Assembly: GCA_002841275.1 (NCBI GenBank)
Contig: PHET01000003.1
Coordinates: 99,025 to 163,024 of the forward strand
Origin: Actinobacteria bacterium HGW-Actinobacteria-7
GTDB lineage: Bacteria; Actinomycetota; Coriobacteriia; Anaerosomatales; PHET01
Reading direction: 5' to 3'
DNA length: 64,000 nt
In this document: positions 33,109 to 41,892 of the stretch, in pieces
Numbering within the stretch: the stretch's first letter is position 1
How the letters are laid out: each line of letters opens with the position of its first letter
Program-made: the position numbers and the translations under genes
Notes under the pieces: generated by a model
Seen by the model: only the letters and a program-made list of their open reading frames with translations
Database searches by the model: none
Told to the model about the DNA's origin: nothing

Positions 33109-33948
33109 GTGTTTCGCATCGTTCACACACGCCAGATCTCGGATGCAGTCTTCGAGATGGGCGTCGAAGCACCGCGTATCGCCCGCAAGGCCAAAGCTGG
33201 CCAGTTTCTGATGGTCCGCGTCGCCGAGGGTGGGGAGCGCATCCCGCTCACGTTCTCGGACTGGTCGGCCGAAGAGGACTGGATCAGGTTCATCTACATG
33301 CGCGTGGGCAAGACCACCCACCAGCTCTCTCATCTCTCGGTCGGCGACGAACTCGCGGATGTCGTGGGCCCGCTGGGTACACCGACACATGTCGAGGGAG
33401 TGGGTCGCGTCGCCGTCATCGGTGGTGGGGTCGGTGCGGCTGTCGCGTACCCCGTGGCCCGGGCGATGTCTGCAGCGGGCGCCCGGGTGACGGTCATTCT
33501 AGGAGCTCGCAACGCGGAGCTGCTCGTGCTCGAAGACGAACTGCGCGCGTTGCCCGGAGTCACGGTGAACGTTGTCACCGACGACGGCTCGGCTGGTGAG
33601 AAGGGTCTGGTGACCGCGCCCCTGAAGCGTCTGTGTGAAGCTGGTGCGCTCGACCACGCGTTCGCAGTGGGTCCGGCGATCATGATGAAATTCTGTGCCG
33701 CCACAACCGCCGAGTTCGGCGTGCCCACCACGGTCTCGCTCAACCCGATCATGGTCGATGGAACGGGCATGTGCGGCGCTTGTCGCGTAACTATTGGTGA
33801 TCAGATCAGATTCGGGTGTGTCGATGGGCCCGACTTCGACGGCCACTTGGTGAACTGGGAAGAACTCATGAGCCGGCAGCGGGTGTATGTCGATGACGAG
33901 CGCGTCGCGGACGCCGACTACCAGCGGGAGTGTTCATGTCACAAGTAG
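33109..33948 (+). CDS. nfnA: NfnA-type FAD/NAD-binding oxidoreductase subunit
   Basis: A 279-residue ferredoxin-NADP reductase-like protein: FAD-binding barrel (IPLTFSDWSAEEDWIRF), nucleotide domain (VAVIGGGVGAAVAYPVARA) and C-terminal [2Fe-2S] cysteines (GMCGACRVTIGDQIRFGC). GTG 33109 has CGGAGGG just upstream. With the overlapping nfnB it would form the flavin-bifurcating NADH-dependent ferredoxin:NADP+ oxidoreductase of anaerobes; sulfide dehydrogenase or a dihydroorotate dehydrogenase electron-transfer subunit are related alternatives. Confidence 0.88.
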   Translation: MFRIVHTRQISDAVFEMGVEAPRIARKAKAGQFLMVRVAEGGERIPLTFSDWSAEEDWIRFIYMRVGKTTHQLSHLSVGDELADVVGPLGTPTHVEGVGRVAVIGGGVGAAVAYPVARAMSAAGARVTVILGARNAELLVLEDELRALPGVTVNVVTDDGSAGEKGLVTAPLKRLCEAGALDHAFAVGPAIMMKFCAATTAEFGVPTTVSLNPIMVDGTGMCGACRVTIGDQIRFGCVDGPDFDGHLVNWEELMSRQRVYVDDERVADADYQRECSCHK

Positions 33949-35390
33949 ATGAGAGCGGGCTGTCCGGTCAGACCCCCGCCGAGAAGCCCCGCCACAAGCC
34001 CAGCCGAGCGCCGCGCACTCCCATGCCCGAGCGTGCTGCCGCCGTGCGCAGGAGCGACTTCGAAGAAGTGGCATTCGGTTACTCGGCCGAGCAGGCTCAG
34101 GCCGAGGCGAACCGTTGCCTACAGTGCAAGAACCCCACATGTGAGCAGGGCTGCCCCGTCAACATCCGCATCAAGGATTTCATCGCGGCGATAATCGACG
34201 GTGAGTGGACTGATGGTGTGGAGATCCTCAAGGAGCGAAACGCGCTTCCCGCCGTCTGCGGCCGTGTGTGCCCGCAGGAGGAACAGTGCGAAGCGTCCTG
34301 CGTGCTGGCCAAGAAGGGCGAGCCGGTGGCCATCGGGCGTCTCGAGCGCTTTCTGGGCGACCATGACCTCACCTGCGATCTGGAGCACCGTTGTACGCCG
34401 CAGATAGCCGAGCCTTCGGGCAAACGCTGCGCGGTTGTAGGGTCGGGCCCTGCCGGACTCGCCTGCGCTGGGGAACTCGCCCGGCTGGGCCATTCCGTCA
34501 CGGTGATGGAGTCGCTCCATGCGCCGGGCGGGGTGCTGTCCTACGGCATTCCCGAGTTCCGGTTGCCCAAGGCGATTGTCGCGGCTGAGATCGAGATGCT
34601 CGAGGTCATGGGCGTCACTATCGAATGTGATCAGGTGATCGGGCGAATAGCCACGGTAGAAGACCTGATGACCGAGGAGGGCTACGACGCCGTCTTCATA
34701 GGTAGCGGGGCAGGTCTACCCGTCTTCTTGGGTATCCCCGGCGAGAACCTCAATGGGGTCTACTCGGCCAATGAGTTCCTCACTCGGGTGAACCTCATGC
34801 GCGCCTACGAGTTCCCGACGTCCGACACGCCGGTGTGGCGCGGCCGTAAGGTCGCAGTCGTGGGCGGCGGCAACGTGGCGATGGACGCGGCTCGTACGGC
34901 ACTGCGCTTGGGCGCCGAGGAGGTCTTCTTGGCATACCGGCGGACCGCTGAGGAGATGCCTGCACGCAAGGAAGAGGTCCACCATGCCATCGAGGAAGGC
35001 GTCGAGTTCAAGATGCTCTGTTCCCCGGTCGAGATTCGCGGTCGCGACGGCTGGGTGACTGGCCTTGTCGCTAACCGCATGGAGCTGGGCGAGCCCGACG
35101 AAAGTGGGAGACGCGCCCCTGTCTGCGTCATGGATGCGGACTTCGAGATCGAGTGCGATACCGTCATCAGTGCGGTGGGGACTCGGGCCAACCCGTTGCT
35201 TCACGACGCGGCTCCGGATCTGGAACTCAACCGGCGCGGCTATATCGTCACCGACGAGAACGGTGCGACCAACCTACCCGGGGTGTTCGCCGGGGGCGAT
35301 ATAGTGACGGGCGCGGCTACCGTTATTCTGGCGATGGGCGCAGGTAAGAAGGCCGCCGCCGGTATGCATCGGTGGCTCACCGACGCCTGA
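33936..35390 (+). CDS. nfnB: NfnB / GltA-type NADPH-dependent oxidoreductase subunit
   Basis: A 484-residue protein. The N-terminal Fe-S domain has CLQCKNPTCEQGCPV and CGRVCPQEEQCEASC. Two Rossmann domains follow: FAD (CAVVGSGPAGLACAGELARLG) and NADPH (KVAVVGGGNVAMDAARTALR), ending with GVFAGGDIVTGAATVI. It is often named homotetrameric glutamate synthase small subunit, but the partner overlapping its start by 13 bases is NfnA-like, and no glutamate synthase large subunit is here. Together they would balance NADH, NADPH and ferredoxin in an anaerobe. Confidence 0.9.
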   Translation: MSQVDESGLSGQTPAEKPRHKPSRAPRTPMPERAAAVRRSDFEEVAFGYSAEQAQAEANRCLQCKNPTCEQGCPVNIRIKDFIAAIIDGEWTDGVEILKERNALPAVCGRVCPQEEQCEASCVLAKKGEPVAIGRLERFLGDHDLTCDLEHRCTPQIAEPSGKRCAVVGSGPAGLACAGELARLGHSVTVMESLHAPGGVLSYGIPEFRLPKAIVAAEIEMLEVMGVTIECDQVIGRIATVEDLMTEEGYDAVFIGSGAGLPVFLGIPGENLNGVYSANEFLTRVNLMRAYEFPTSDTPVWRGRKVAVVGGGNVAMDAARTALRLGAEEVFLAYRRTAEEMPARKEEVHHAIEEGVEFKMLCSPVEIRGRDGWVTGLVANRMELGEPDESGRRAPVCVMDADFEIECDTVISAVGTRANPLLHDAAPDLELNRRGYIVTDENGATNLPGVFAGGDIVTGAATVILAMGAGKKAAAGMHRWLTDA

Positions 35391-35557
35391 CCGAGCGCTG
35401 CGATCCGCAGATAAGAGCTGCCCGAACTACGAACGCGTTTTTGGTCGGTCACTACGAGAGCCGCTCGGGTACAATCCCATCAGTACGATAAGCGGTAGCG
35501 AATGGTACTTTTTGGGCCAAGAGAAACTGCCTATCGGTCAACTGGGAGGTGCGAGCG

Positions 35558-36307
35558 GTGGCTGTTGCTCCAATATCGGTGCTGGTTGTCGATGACGATC
35601 GACCGACTGTCGACATGATACGCATGGGCCTCGAGTCCGAAGGTATGCGTGTGTCGAGCGCGGGCGACGGCGGGGAAGCAATCGAGATTCTGGGCCGCGA
35701 ACACATCGACGTGGTGATTCTCGACATCATGATGCCTCGGGTCGACGGCTGGATGGCCCTGATGGAGATTCGCAACAACGCTGCCACGGCGCTACTTCCG
35801 GTCATCATGCTCACTGCGAAGAGTCAGGACTTAGCCAAGATCCTGGCATTCAAGCAGGGAGTTCAGCAGTACGTCACCAAGCCGTTCAATGTTCTTGAAC
35901 TCGTGGCCCGGGTGGAGAGCCTCGCGCGGAGCCATGCATATGGGCATGTCGAGCCGACGACCGCTACCGACGCGGAATTCAGGAAACTTGCCGTTCGCAA
36001 GGGTGGGCGAACCGTGCTGCTCACCATTGACGAGATCATCTACCTGTCGGCGCGCAACAAGTCGACCTATGCTCATACTTACGAGAACCAGTACCTTGTT
36101 GACGCCACGCTCGGGGACCTTGAGGACCGGTTGGGGCGCGAATCGTTCTCTCGCGTTCACCGCAGCTACCTGGTGAACTTGAATCGCGTCAAAGAGATAC
36201 TGAGGATCGATGGCGGCTATGTGGTGGTTGCCACCGACAGGGACGAGACGCACATTCCGGTCGCGCGACGTCAGGTGCGCGAGTTCCGAGAGGCGGTTGG
36301 CATCTAA
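35558..36307 (+). CDS. Response regulator with LytTR DNA-binding domain
   Basis: A 249-residue protein. Residues 1-120 are a receiver (VLVVDDDRPTVDM acidic pair, phospho-Asp in VVILDIMMPRVDGW, Lys in VTKPFN). Residues 140-245 are LytTR (IIYLSARNKSTYAHTYE, FSRVHRSYLVNLNRV). GTG 35558 has GGGAGG eight bases upstream; a TACAAT hexamer at 35470 may be part of its promoter. LytTR regulators often control surface and extracellular genes. Its stop codon overlaps the start of the surface-protein gene by one base. No kinase is adjacent. Confidence 0.92.
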   Translation: MAVAPISVLVVDDDRPTVDMIRMGLESEGMRVSSAGDGGEAIEILGREHIDVVILDIMMPRVDGWMALMEIRNNAATALLPVIMLTAKSQDLAKILAFKQGVQQYVTKPFNVLELVARVESLARSHAYGHVEPTTATDAEFRKLAVRKGGRTVLLTIDEIIYLSARNKSTYAHTYENQYLVDATLGDLEDRLGRESFSRVHRSYLVNLNRVKEILRIDGGYVVVATDRDETHIPVARRQVREFREAVGI

Positions 36308-37301
36308 TGCAAAGACGACCCGGCGCACGAATCATGTTCATGGCGGCGCTTGTCGCGGCAGCCCTGCTCGTACTCCCTGCCCAGGCCTTCGCCGAGAAGA
36401 CCATCGGGCTTTCCAGCGGCACGTTCAAGTTCGAAGTGGCAGCGGGGGATACGGCGACAGGCACCGTGTATGTGACCAACGACGGTGACGAGAACATCAG
36501 CGTGCTGTTGTATGTCTCCGATCAGAACATCGATGCGAAGGGTACCGCCACCTACGCGACACCCGACCGCACGGACTTCGCTGCCCTGACGAAGCCAGCC
36601 ACGTGGACGAGTCTGCGCTACTCCGGTGGCGGCAGGACCTTGGGCAATATCCCGTACGTCGAGCTGACGCCGGGAGAGAGGCGGGCCGTCCGTTTCACGA
36701 TCAGCCCGCGGGCGGTGCGAGCAAGGCGGTGATTTCGGGGCGCATCGGCGCGCGCGTGACGTTGCGGGTCAAAGGCACCCTGGTCGAGCGAATGGAAGTT
36801 CGCCCCTTCGAGGTGCCTGCATTCGTCATCGGCAATACTGTCGACACGACATTCCTGCTGCGAAATGGGGGCAATACCGACAGACGGGTCACTGCTGACC
36901 TCCTGCTGCTCAACGGTAGCGGCAAGCAGATGGCGAGTGCTCAGCCCATACCCGCGAAGCTCGTCTTCGCCGAGCACAATCGCGAAGCCAGCGGCACGCT
37001 TGTCGCGGCAGGCTCGCCAATAGGGCCCCACACGGTCCGGCTTGAAGTCACACCCGTCAACGACGAGGGCGAAGTCCTCGATGCGGGCAAGGATCGGATC
37101 ACCATCGAGCGCAGGGTGTGGCTCGTCCCAATGTGGCTCATCGCCGCTGTGGTGCTGTTCATCGTGCTGATCATTGGGCGTGCCGCAGTAGTCGTCATCG
37201 GCAGGCGAGCTGAGCAGAAGGCGAGATCCAGGCGCTCTGCAGAACGTCGCCGATCTGATGAAGATGAGTACGAGTACCCCGACGCGGACAGAGACGCCTG
37301 A
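36307..37301 (+). pseudogene. Surface-anchored DUF916/COG1470-like protein, interrupted by a frameshift
   Basis: The 5' frame (36307-36732) encodes a signal peptide (residues 8-29), a beta domain (FKFEVAAGDTATGTVYVTND) and ...VELTPGERRAVRFTISPR, then reads out of frame to TGA. The 3' frame, offset by -1, continues the same fold from about 36708: SKAVISGRIGARVTLRVKG, VRPFEVPAFVIGNTVDTTF and a C-terminal transmembrane anchor (about 37116-37185) with a basic-acidic tail. Restoring one base near 36700-36729 would join them into about 330 residues. This resembles proteins that interact with WxL-type surface proteins. It may be a true mutation or a sequencing error; no slippery site for programmed shifting is evident. 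Confidence 0.7.
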
Positions 37302-37332
37302 TCGCGGTCGGTTGACCCACAGACAACGTGCG

Positions 37333-37368
37333 ACGTGTGGCGCCTGTTACTCGACAGGCGCCACACGT
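37333..37368 (+). terminator. 15-bp hairpin after the surface-protein gene
   Basis: ACGTGTGGCGCCTGT (37333-37347) pairs perfectly with ACAGGCGCCACACGT (37354-37368) around TACTCG, followed by GTTTCC. It ends the LytTR operon. Confidence 0.75.
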
Positions 37369-37675
37369 GTTTCCTGGCGGGGGCAGTGACGGTACGGAAG
37401 GAGGCACTGCCCGCCACTGAGGTCCTTGGTATGCCGAGCACAAGGGGTCTGCGCTCTTGTCCCAACGAGACTGCATGCTTGAGGCAGCTGCGCCCCATCA
37501 CTCCGCGGCTTGAGTGCCAGTGGGGACACGAGGTAGTACCGAGGCGGGCTCAAGGCCAAGCGGCGTCCATGGGCAGCTGCCGCAGGTCTGTCCAAGGCGC
37601 ACGTGCAGCGCCGCGGCGCTGCACTCGGATGGGGCTGTGTGAGTTCGATCCGGCAGTGCGGGTAGTCCTCGAACA
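37369..37675. other. Gene-free region between two terminators, with inverted repeats
   Basis: About 300 bases bounded by two strong hairpins. No convincing protein is seen on either strand. It includes a long imperfect inverted repeat (GGCGG-GGGCAGTG at about 37377-37389 against CACTGCCCGCC at about 37407-37417) and a GCAGCGCCGCGGCGCTGC palindrome near 37606. It could hold a small RNA or be debris of a lost gene; neither is shown. Confidence 0.35.
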
Positions 37676-37711
37676 CAAAGAAACGCCCCGCGGTGGCGGG
37701 GCGTTTCTTTG
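37676..37711. terminator. 16-bp bidirectional terminator
   Basis: CAAAGAAACGCCCCGC (37676-37691) pairs perfectly with GCGGGGCGTTTCTTTG (37696-37711) around GGTG. The A and T runs in the arms make it functional on both strands; it lies 19 bases past the end of the minus-strand gene at 37730. Confidence 0.85.
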
Positions 37712-37729
37712 TTGAGCTGATTTGGAGTA

Positions 37730-38155
37730 TTAGTCCTGGGTGACGGTGTACTGCACGGTGGAGGTGTAGTCGCCGGGATCGGTGTCCCACGGAACGTTCA
37801 GGCTGTAGGTGTCAGTGAAGGTGGTGCCCGAACCCTTGGCGCCGGTTGCGCCGTCAAGCGTTGCGTCAGCCGAGAAGCCCATCAGCGCGTCCTGGCCGCT
37901 GACGACGGAACCGAGCGAGAAGCTCTTGTTCGAATCAACCGAGAGACCGACGGTCTTGTCGGCGATGGTCGTGCCCGGCTCGACGTTGCCGAAGTCCACG
38001 GCGGTGTCGCTGAGCGTCAAGGTGATCTTGGGGTTGACCTTGGCGGTGACGGTGACGGAGCCGGTGTCGGTCGAGTTGGCTGCGACGGCCGAAACGGCGA
38101 GTCCGGCAACCAGAACGACTGCGAGGATTGCGGCGATGAGCAGGTTCTTCTTCAT
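37730..38155 (-). CDS. Small secreted beta-rich surface protein (WxL-like)
   Basis: A 141-residue protein from ATG 38155 with AGGAAGGTAG upstream. The signal peptide (residues 1-26) ends SAVAA. The rest is a Thr/Val/Asp-rich beta domain (VNPKITLTLSDTAVDFGNVE, TYSLNVPWDTDPGDYTSTVQ) resembling WxL-type or pilus-like extracellular domains, though a clear WxL motif is missing. It lies opposite the DUF916-like gene, whose relatives bind such proteins. The shared context suggests a surface complex under the LytTR regulator; this is inference. Confidence 0.75.
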   Translation of the reverse strand: MKKNLLIAAILAVVLVAGLAVSAVAANSTDTGSVTVTAKVNPKITLTLSDTAVDFGNVEPGTTIADKTVGLSVDSNKSFSLGSVVSGQDALMGFSADATLDGATGAKGSGTTFTDTYSLNVPWDTDPGDYTSTVQYTVTQD

Positions 38156-38308
38156 GAGACTACCTTCCTGTTTGATGAGCCTTTGTGCCTTAGAGGATTG
38201 ACCTTTAACTGCTTGCAATAGGTCTATCGGCGCGTGGCCGCATGCACTTTAGGACTAATTTCAACCAATCCTTTGGAGTAGTGCTACGAGCCGAATACGC
38301 GCGGTCGT

Positions 38309-39673
38309 CTAGTTCTTGAGCGACTGCAGCGGTGCGGGTAGGCGTCCTCCTCGGTGCGCGAACACCGTTCCTGCGAACTGGTTGACGGGCATTACCGGTG
38401 CTTCGCCAAGCAGCCCGCCAAAGCTCACGTGGTCTCCCACGCCTTTGCCGCAGGCGGGAATCAGGCGCACGGCGGTGGTCTTTGAGTTGACCACTCCAAT
38501 GGCGCACTCGTCTGCGATGATGCCGGCGATGGTCTCGGCGGTGGTGTCGCCCGGTATCGCGATCATGTCGAGCCCCACCGAGCATACAGCGGTCATCGCC
38601 TCGAGCTTCTCGATTGTGAGTGCACCGGAACGCGCTGCCGCGATCATGTTGGCGTCTTCGGAGACGGGGATGAACGCGCCGGAGAGCCCGCCGGTCGATG
38701 ACGTGCCCATGGCACCGCCCTTCTTCACCGCGTCGTTGAGCAGTGCCAAGGCAGCTGTGGTTCCCGGTCCGCCGCACTGGCCGACGCCCATCGCTTCGAT
38801 GATGGCGGCGACCGAGTCTCCTTCGGCTGGCGTGGGGGCCAGCGACAGGTCGACTATGCCCATGGTCACACCAAGGCGTTTGGCCGCCTCCCGCGCCACG
38901 AGTTCGCCTGCACGCGTGATCTTGAAGGCAGTGCCCTTGATCGCCTCGGCCACAGCTGTGAGGTCCGCGTCCTTGGGAAGCGCGTCCACCACGGCGCGTA
39001 CCACGCCTGGGCCGGAGATGCCGACGTTGATGACTTCGTCGGGTTCGCCGGTGCCGTGTACGGCGCCGGCCATGAACGGGTTGTCCTCGACCATGTTCGC
39101 GAAGATCACCAGCTTGGCACAGCCAATACAGTCGCGGTCCTTGGTCGCTTCGGCGGTAGCCTTCATGGTCTGCGCCATCAGCAGGACCGCATCCATGTTG
39201 ATGCCCGCGCGTGTGGTGGCGACGTTCACCGAGGCGCAGACACGCTCGGTAGCAGCCAAGGCTGCCGGGATGGAAGCGATGAGGCGGCGATCCCCGTCGC
39301 CCATACCTTTCTGCACCAGCGCCGAGAACCCGCCGATGAAGTCGACGCCCACCTCGTGGGCCGCGCGATCGAGTGCGATCGCGAAAGGCGACACGTCCTC
39401 GGCGTTGCACACGGCGGCCAGCTCGGCGATGGGTGTCACCGAGATACGCTTGTTCACGATGGGAATGCCGTACTCGGCCGCGATGGCCTCAGCGACCGGC
39501 ACGAGGTTGCGGGCGGCCTGTGTGACCCTCTCGTAGACGCGGGCTGCCGCTACATCGATGTCCTCGTGTGCACACCCGCGCAAAGACAGTCCAAGGGTGA
39601 CGGTCCGGATGTCGAACCGCTGCTGCTGCACCATGAGTAGAGTCTCGACGATTTCCTCGGGATCGATGCGCAC
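38309..39673 (-). CDS. PFL family protein (UPF0210/DUF711)
   Basis: A 454-residue protein beginning [20 protein letters not shown], with [16 protein letters not shown] and [17 protein letters not shown], diagnostic of the UPF0210 family, structurally related to pyruvate formate-lyase but of unknown function. GTG 39673 has GAGAGG upstream. It follows the ACT-domain gene at 39736 on the same strand, a pairing conserved across many bacteria and archaea. Confidence 0.93.
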   Translation of the reverse strand: MRIDPEEIVETLLMVQQQRFDIRTVTLGLSLRGCAHEDIDVAAARVYERVTQAARNLVPVAEAIAAEYGIPIVNKRISVTPIAELAAVCNAEDVSPFAIALDRAAHEVGVDFIGGFSALVQKGMGDGDRRLIASIPAALAATERVCASVNVATTRAGINMDAVLLMAQTMKATAEATKDRDCIGCAKLVIFANMVEDNPFMAGAVHGTGEPDEVINVGISGPGVVRAVVDALPKDADLTAVAEAIKGTAFKITRAGELVAREAAKRLGVTMGIVDLSLAPTPAEGDSVAAIIEAMGVGQCGGPGTTAALALLNDAVKKGGAMGTSSTGGLSGAFIPVSEDANMIAAARSGALTIEKLEAMTAVCSVGLDMIAIPGDTTAETIAGIIADECAIGVVNSKTTAVRLIPACGKGVGDHVSFGGLLGEAPVMPVNQFAGTVFAHRGGRLPAPLQSLKN

Positions 39674-39735
39674 GTGTTGCCTCTCGAGTACAGGGGGATG
39701 TGACGGATGTCGGCGGAAAGCCGGGCGGATGTAAG

Positions 39736-40011
39736 CTAGATGCGGTGCATGTAGCGGAAGACGTCTTCGCGCTGAAGCGTGATCTGCAGCCCAAGTTCTT
39801 CGGAGATCTGAGCGAGGCTCTTCTGCATCTGGTCGAAGGGCGTGGTCTCTTCGTCGACGGTGACGAGCATGGTCATCGAGAAGATGCCGCCGATGATCGA
39901 CTGGCGGATGTCTTCGATGTTGGCCTGGGACTCGGCGAGCACGCGCGAGACCGAGGCGACGATGCCAACCCGGTCCTCGCCCAGAACGGAAAGTATCGCT
40001 GGCGTGCGCAT
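39736..40011 (-). CDS. ACT domain protein (UPF0237)
   Basis: A 91-residue single ACT domain: [45 protein letters not shown] lies 5 bases before ATG 40011. ACT domains bind amino acids or other small ligands; as the regular partner of PFL/UPF0210 it probably regulates that protein. It starts 62 bases before the PFL gene. Confidence 0.93.
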   Translation of the reverse strand: MRTPAILSVLGEDRVGIVASVSRVLAESQANIEDIRQSIIGGIFSMTMLVTVDEETTPFDQMQKSLAQISEELGLQITLQREDVFRYMHRI

Positions 40012-40123
40012 GGGAACTCCTCTGTGGGTGGTCAAAAAGCGCCCCATCCGGGCGCTATACTCCCTTATACCGCAAAAGTGGGGTGGACCGTGGCCGATAC
40101 GGCACAGTTCGAGAGGGCTTCTG

Positions 40124-40330
40124 GTGACGATTCCGATAACTCCGGTGAGTGTGGGCGACACGGTTCGGCTTAAGAAGCCGCACCCGTGCGGCGCCAACGA
40201 ATGGCAGGTCACTCGTCTGGGGGCCGACATCGGGCTGCGTTGCCTTGGCTGTGGACGTTCGGTCATGCTCGAGCGCTACGAGTTCGACCGGCGATTCAGG
40301 GGTTTCATCAATCGGGCCGCCGAGGAATGA
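40124..40330 (+). CDS. DUF951 family protein
   Basis: A 68-residue protein from GTG 40124 (GAGAGG upstream). VGDTVRLKKPHPCGANEWQV, then LRCLGCGRSVMLER, is the DUF951 pattern, with Cys residues probably holding zinc. Function unknown; widely conserved in Bacillota and some Actinobacteria. It is convergent with the LytM-like gene, only 4 bases away. Confidence 0.88.
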   Translation: MTIPITPVSVGDTVRLKKPHPCGANEWQVTRLGADIGLRCLGCGRSVMLERYEFDRRFRGFINRAAEE

Positions 40331-40334
40331 CGCT

Positions 40335-41378
40335 CTAGGAGTCAGTCACCTTGATTGCGCCTTTGAGCCCCTTGTAGCTGGGATTCGTGACGTCGTTGAT
40401 CTGCACATGCGTGTGCGTTCCGCCGTTGCGCGTGTAGCTCTTGAGCTGCGGTCCGATTCGCGGGTCGAGATCGCGAATATGGGCAATGGGCGTGACGCCT
40501 GCGATCACCGTGTCGCCTGGCGTGCAGGTGATTCCATCGAGGTGAATCATCACGACGTCGAGCTTGGGGAGACCCTCGGGCTGAATGTGTATCTCAACGT
40601 CAGGGTACTTCCCGTACAGGTCGAACCTCTTGACCTTCACCACCGTGCCGGTCACCGGTGAGACCACTATCGAACCTGCATCGGCGCCCACGTCCATGGC
40701 GGTATCCGGCTTTCCCGGACGGTTGCGCCAGAGTTTCAGCACCTCGCCGGTGAGTACCGCGTCGGCTGTGACTTCCTGCTTCTTCAGGTCACGGTGCGTG
40801 GTGCGGGCCTTCTTGGCCTTCTCGGCATCGGCGTAGGGCAGTAGCGACTTCATATGCAGCGCGTAGCTGTACGAGGCTTGGTGGAATCCGATCTCGGTCA
40901 CGTCAGCCGCCGAGACGGGCAGGCGGAGGCGTAGCTTCTTATATGAGGCGAAGTACGGGTTGGGCGCGGACTCGGGGTCGATCGCGCGCATGATCGCGGC
41001 CGCTGCGTTCTCCGGGACCGTTCCAGCGCGCTGCGGCATTGAGCCGGCCGCAGTGGAAACCGGTTGTGCCTGTGCCTTGCGGTCAGACGAGTACTTCCAG
41101 CCCGAGGCGAGAATCGCTATCACGCCCAGCGTGACGGCAATCGCGATCATTCCGCGTCTCTGCGCGTTGACGCGACGTCTATGCTCGCGTGCCACGCGGC
41201 CCTGGAGTGCCATTCCGGCATCGCGGGCCGGGCGCAATCCACCAGGCTGTCGGCCGTCTCCTCCGGCGGTAGCCGTAAGGGGGAGGTCGGTGCCCGGATA
41301 GCGCACTTCTTCGGCGCTGATCCGGCGTACGCCACCGTCTCGTCGCTGCCCCGTGCGGGCTCTTCTCGGCGGTGTCAT
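40335..41378 (-). CDS. Membrane-anchored LytM/M23-like protein with incomplete active site
   Basis: A 347-residue protein (ATG 41378, AAGG upstream). A basic cytoplasmic N-terminus of about 70 residues precedes a single membrane helix (about 75-95, GMIAIAVTLGVIAILASG). The C-terminal 120 residues have the M23 barrel pattern (IVVSPVTGTVVKVKRFDLYG, PIAHIRD, GGTHTHVQIND). The second zinc motif HxH survives, but the first (normally HxGxD before the barrel) is absent (TAMDVGADAG), so it is probably not an active peptidase and may bind or regulate another hydrolase. Confidence 0.75.
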   Translation of the reverse strand: MTPPRRARTGQRRDGGVRRISAEEVRYPGTDLPLTATAGGDGRQPGGLRPARDAGMALQGRVAREHRRRVNAQRRGMIAIAVTLGVIAILASGWKYSSDRKAQAQPVSTAAGSMPQRAGTVPENAAAAIMRAIDPESAPNPYFASYKKLRLRLPVSAADVTEIGFHQASYSYALHMKSLLPYADAEKAKKARTTHRDLKKQEVTADAVLTGEVLKLWRNRPGKPDTAMDVGADAGSIVVSPVTGTVVKVKRFDLYGKYPDVEIHIQPEGLPKLDVVMIHLDGITCTPGDTVIAGVTPIAHIRDLDPRIGPQLKSYTRNGGTHTHVQINDVTNPSYKGLKGAIKVTDS

Positions 41379-41491
41379 GGGCGGGCCTTGAGGCACTCGA
41401 TATGCGGGGTCATCGTGTCCTGTGTGAGTGTGGGGAGTCGGGCATTGTGGGGTGGGGCGTGAACCGAAGACAGTATAGCTGGCATCAGCGC

Positions 41492-41519
41492 GTGACGTGC
41501 GCGCGCGAAGCGCTATACT
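41492..41519 (+). promoter_or_regulatory. Candidate promoter of the V/A-ATPase operon
   Basis: GTGACG (41492-41497), a 16-base spacer and TATACT (41514-41519) lie 61 bases before the first gene. The -10 box is strong and the -35 weak. Confidence 0.5.
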
Positions 41520-41579
41520 AGCGCGAGATTTCACGCGTCAGGGTACCGCTTGCGGGGTTTTCGACACGTCTGGGGACGC

Positions 41580-41885
41580 ATGCAGAAGCTCGAAGAGATA
41601 CTCAAGGCCGAGGAGGCTGCGCGACACGCGCTGTCGGATGCTCGCGACCGTGCCCGGCTTGCTGTCAGGGACGCCGAGTCCGCGGCCGCGCAGGTGGTCG
41701 CCGACGAGCGGGCCAAAACCGCTCAAGAGGTCGCCGCGATCACAGCTGCCGCGCTTGAAACCGCTCGCCGAGAGGCTGATGCGGTGGACGTGCGCGCGAC
41801 AGCGGAGCTCGAGGCCCAGCTGACAGATGCCCGCGGTCGTGTCGACGAAGTGGTCACGCGCATCGTGACAGAGCTGGTGGGTTAA
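41580..41885 (+). CDS. atpH: V/A-type ATPase peripheral-stalk subunit H
   Basis: A 101-residue, almost wholly helical Ala/Glu/Arg-rich protein (LEEILKAEEAARHALSDARD) with heptads throughout, typical of the small stalk subunit that pairs with subunit E. GGGGA lies just before ATG 41580. First gene of a ten-gene operon. Confidence 0.82.
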   Translation: MQKLEEILKAEEAARHALSDARDRARLAVRDAESAAAQVVADERAKTAQEVAAITAAALETARREADAVDVRATAELEAQLTDARGRVDEVVTRIVTELVG

Positions 41886-41892
41886 GTCTCCA

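Noticed and set aside
36603..36750. Programmed -1 ribosomal frameshift to explain the split surface gene
   Set aside because: No X-XXY-YYZ heptamer or following pseudoknot is seen around the junction; mutation or sequencing error is simpler.
37369..37420. GGTACGGAAGGAGG resembling the GGAA tetraloop region of SRP RNA
   Set aside because: The conserved asymmetric internal loop and flanking stem of SRP domain IV cannot be drawn.
38156..38218. Possible cyclic di-GMP (GEMM) riboswitch upstream of the small secreted protein, from GGCACAAAGGCTC and AAGGTAG
   Set aside because: The core GCAAACC element and a second conserved arm are missing, and the leader is too short for the aptamer.
38205..39410. 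A 401-codon minus-strand frame rich in Arg/Gly/His, overlapping the PFL gene
   Set aside because: It is the wrong frame of the PFL-family gene; composition is artefactual.
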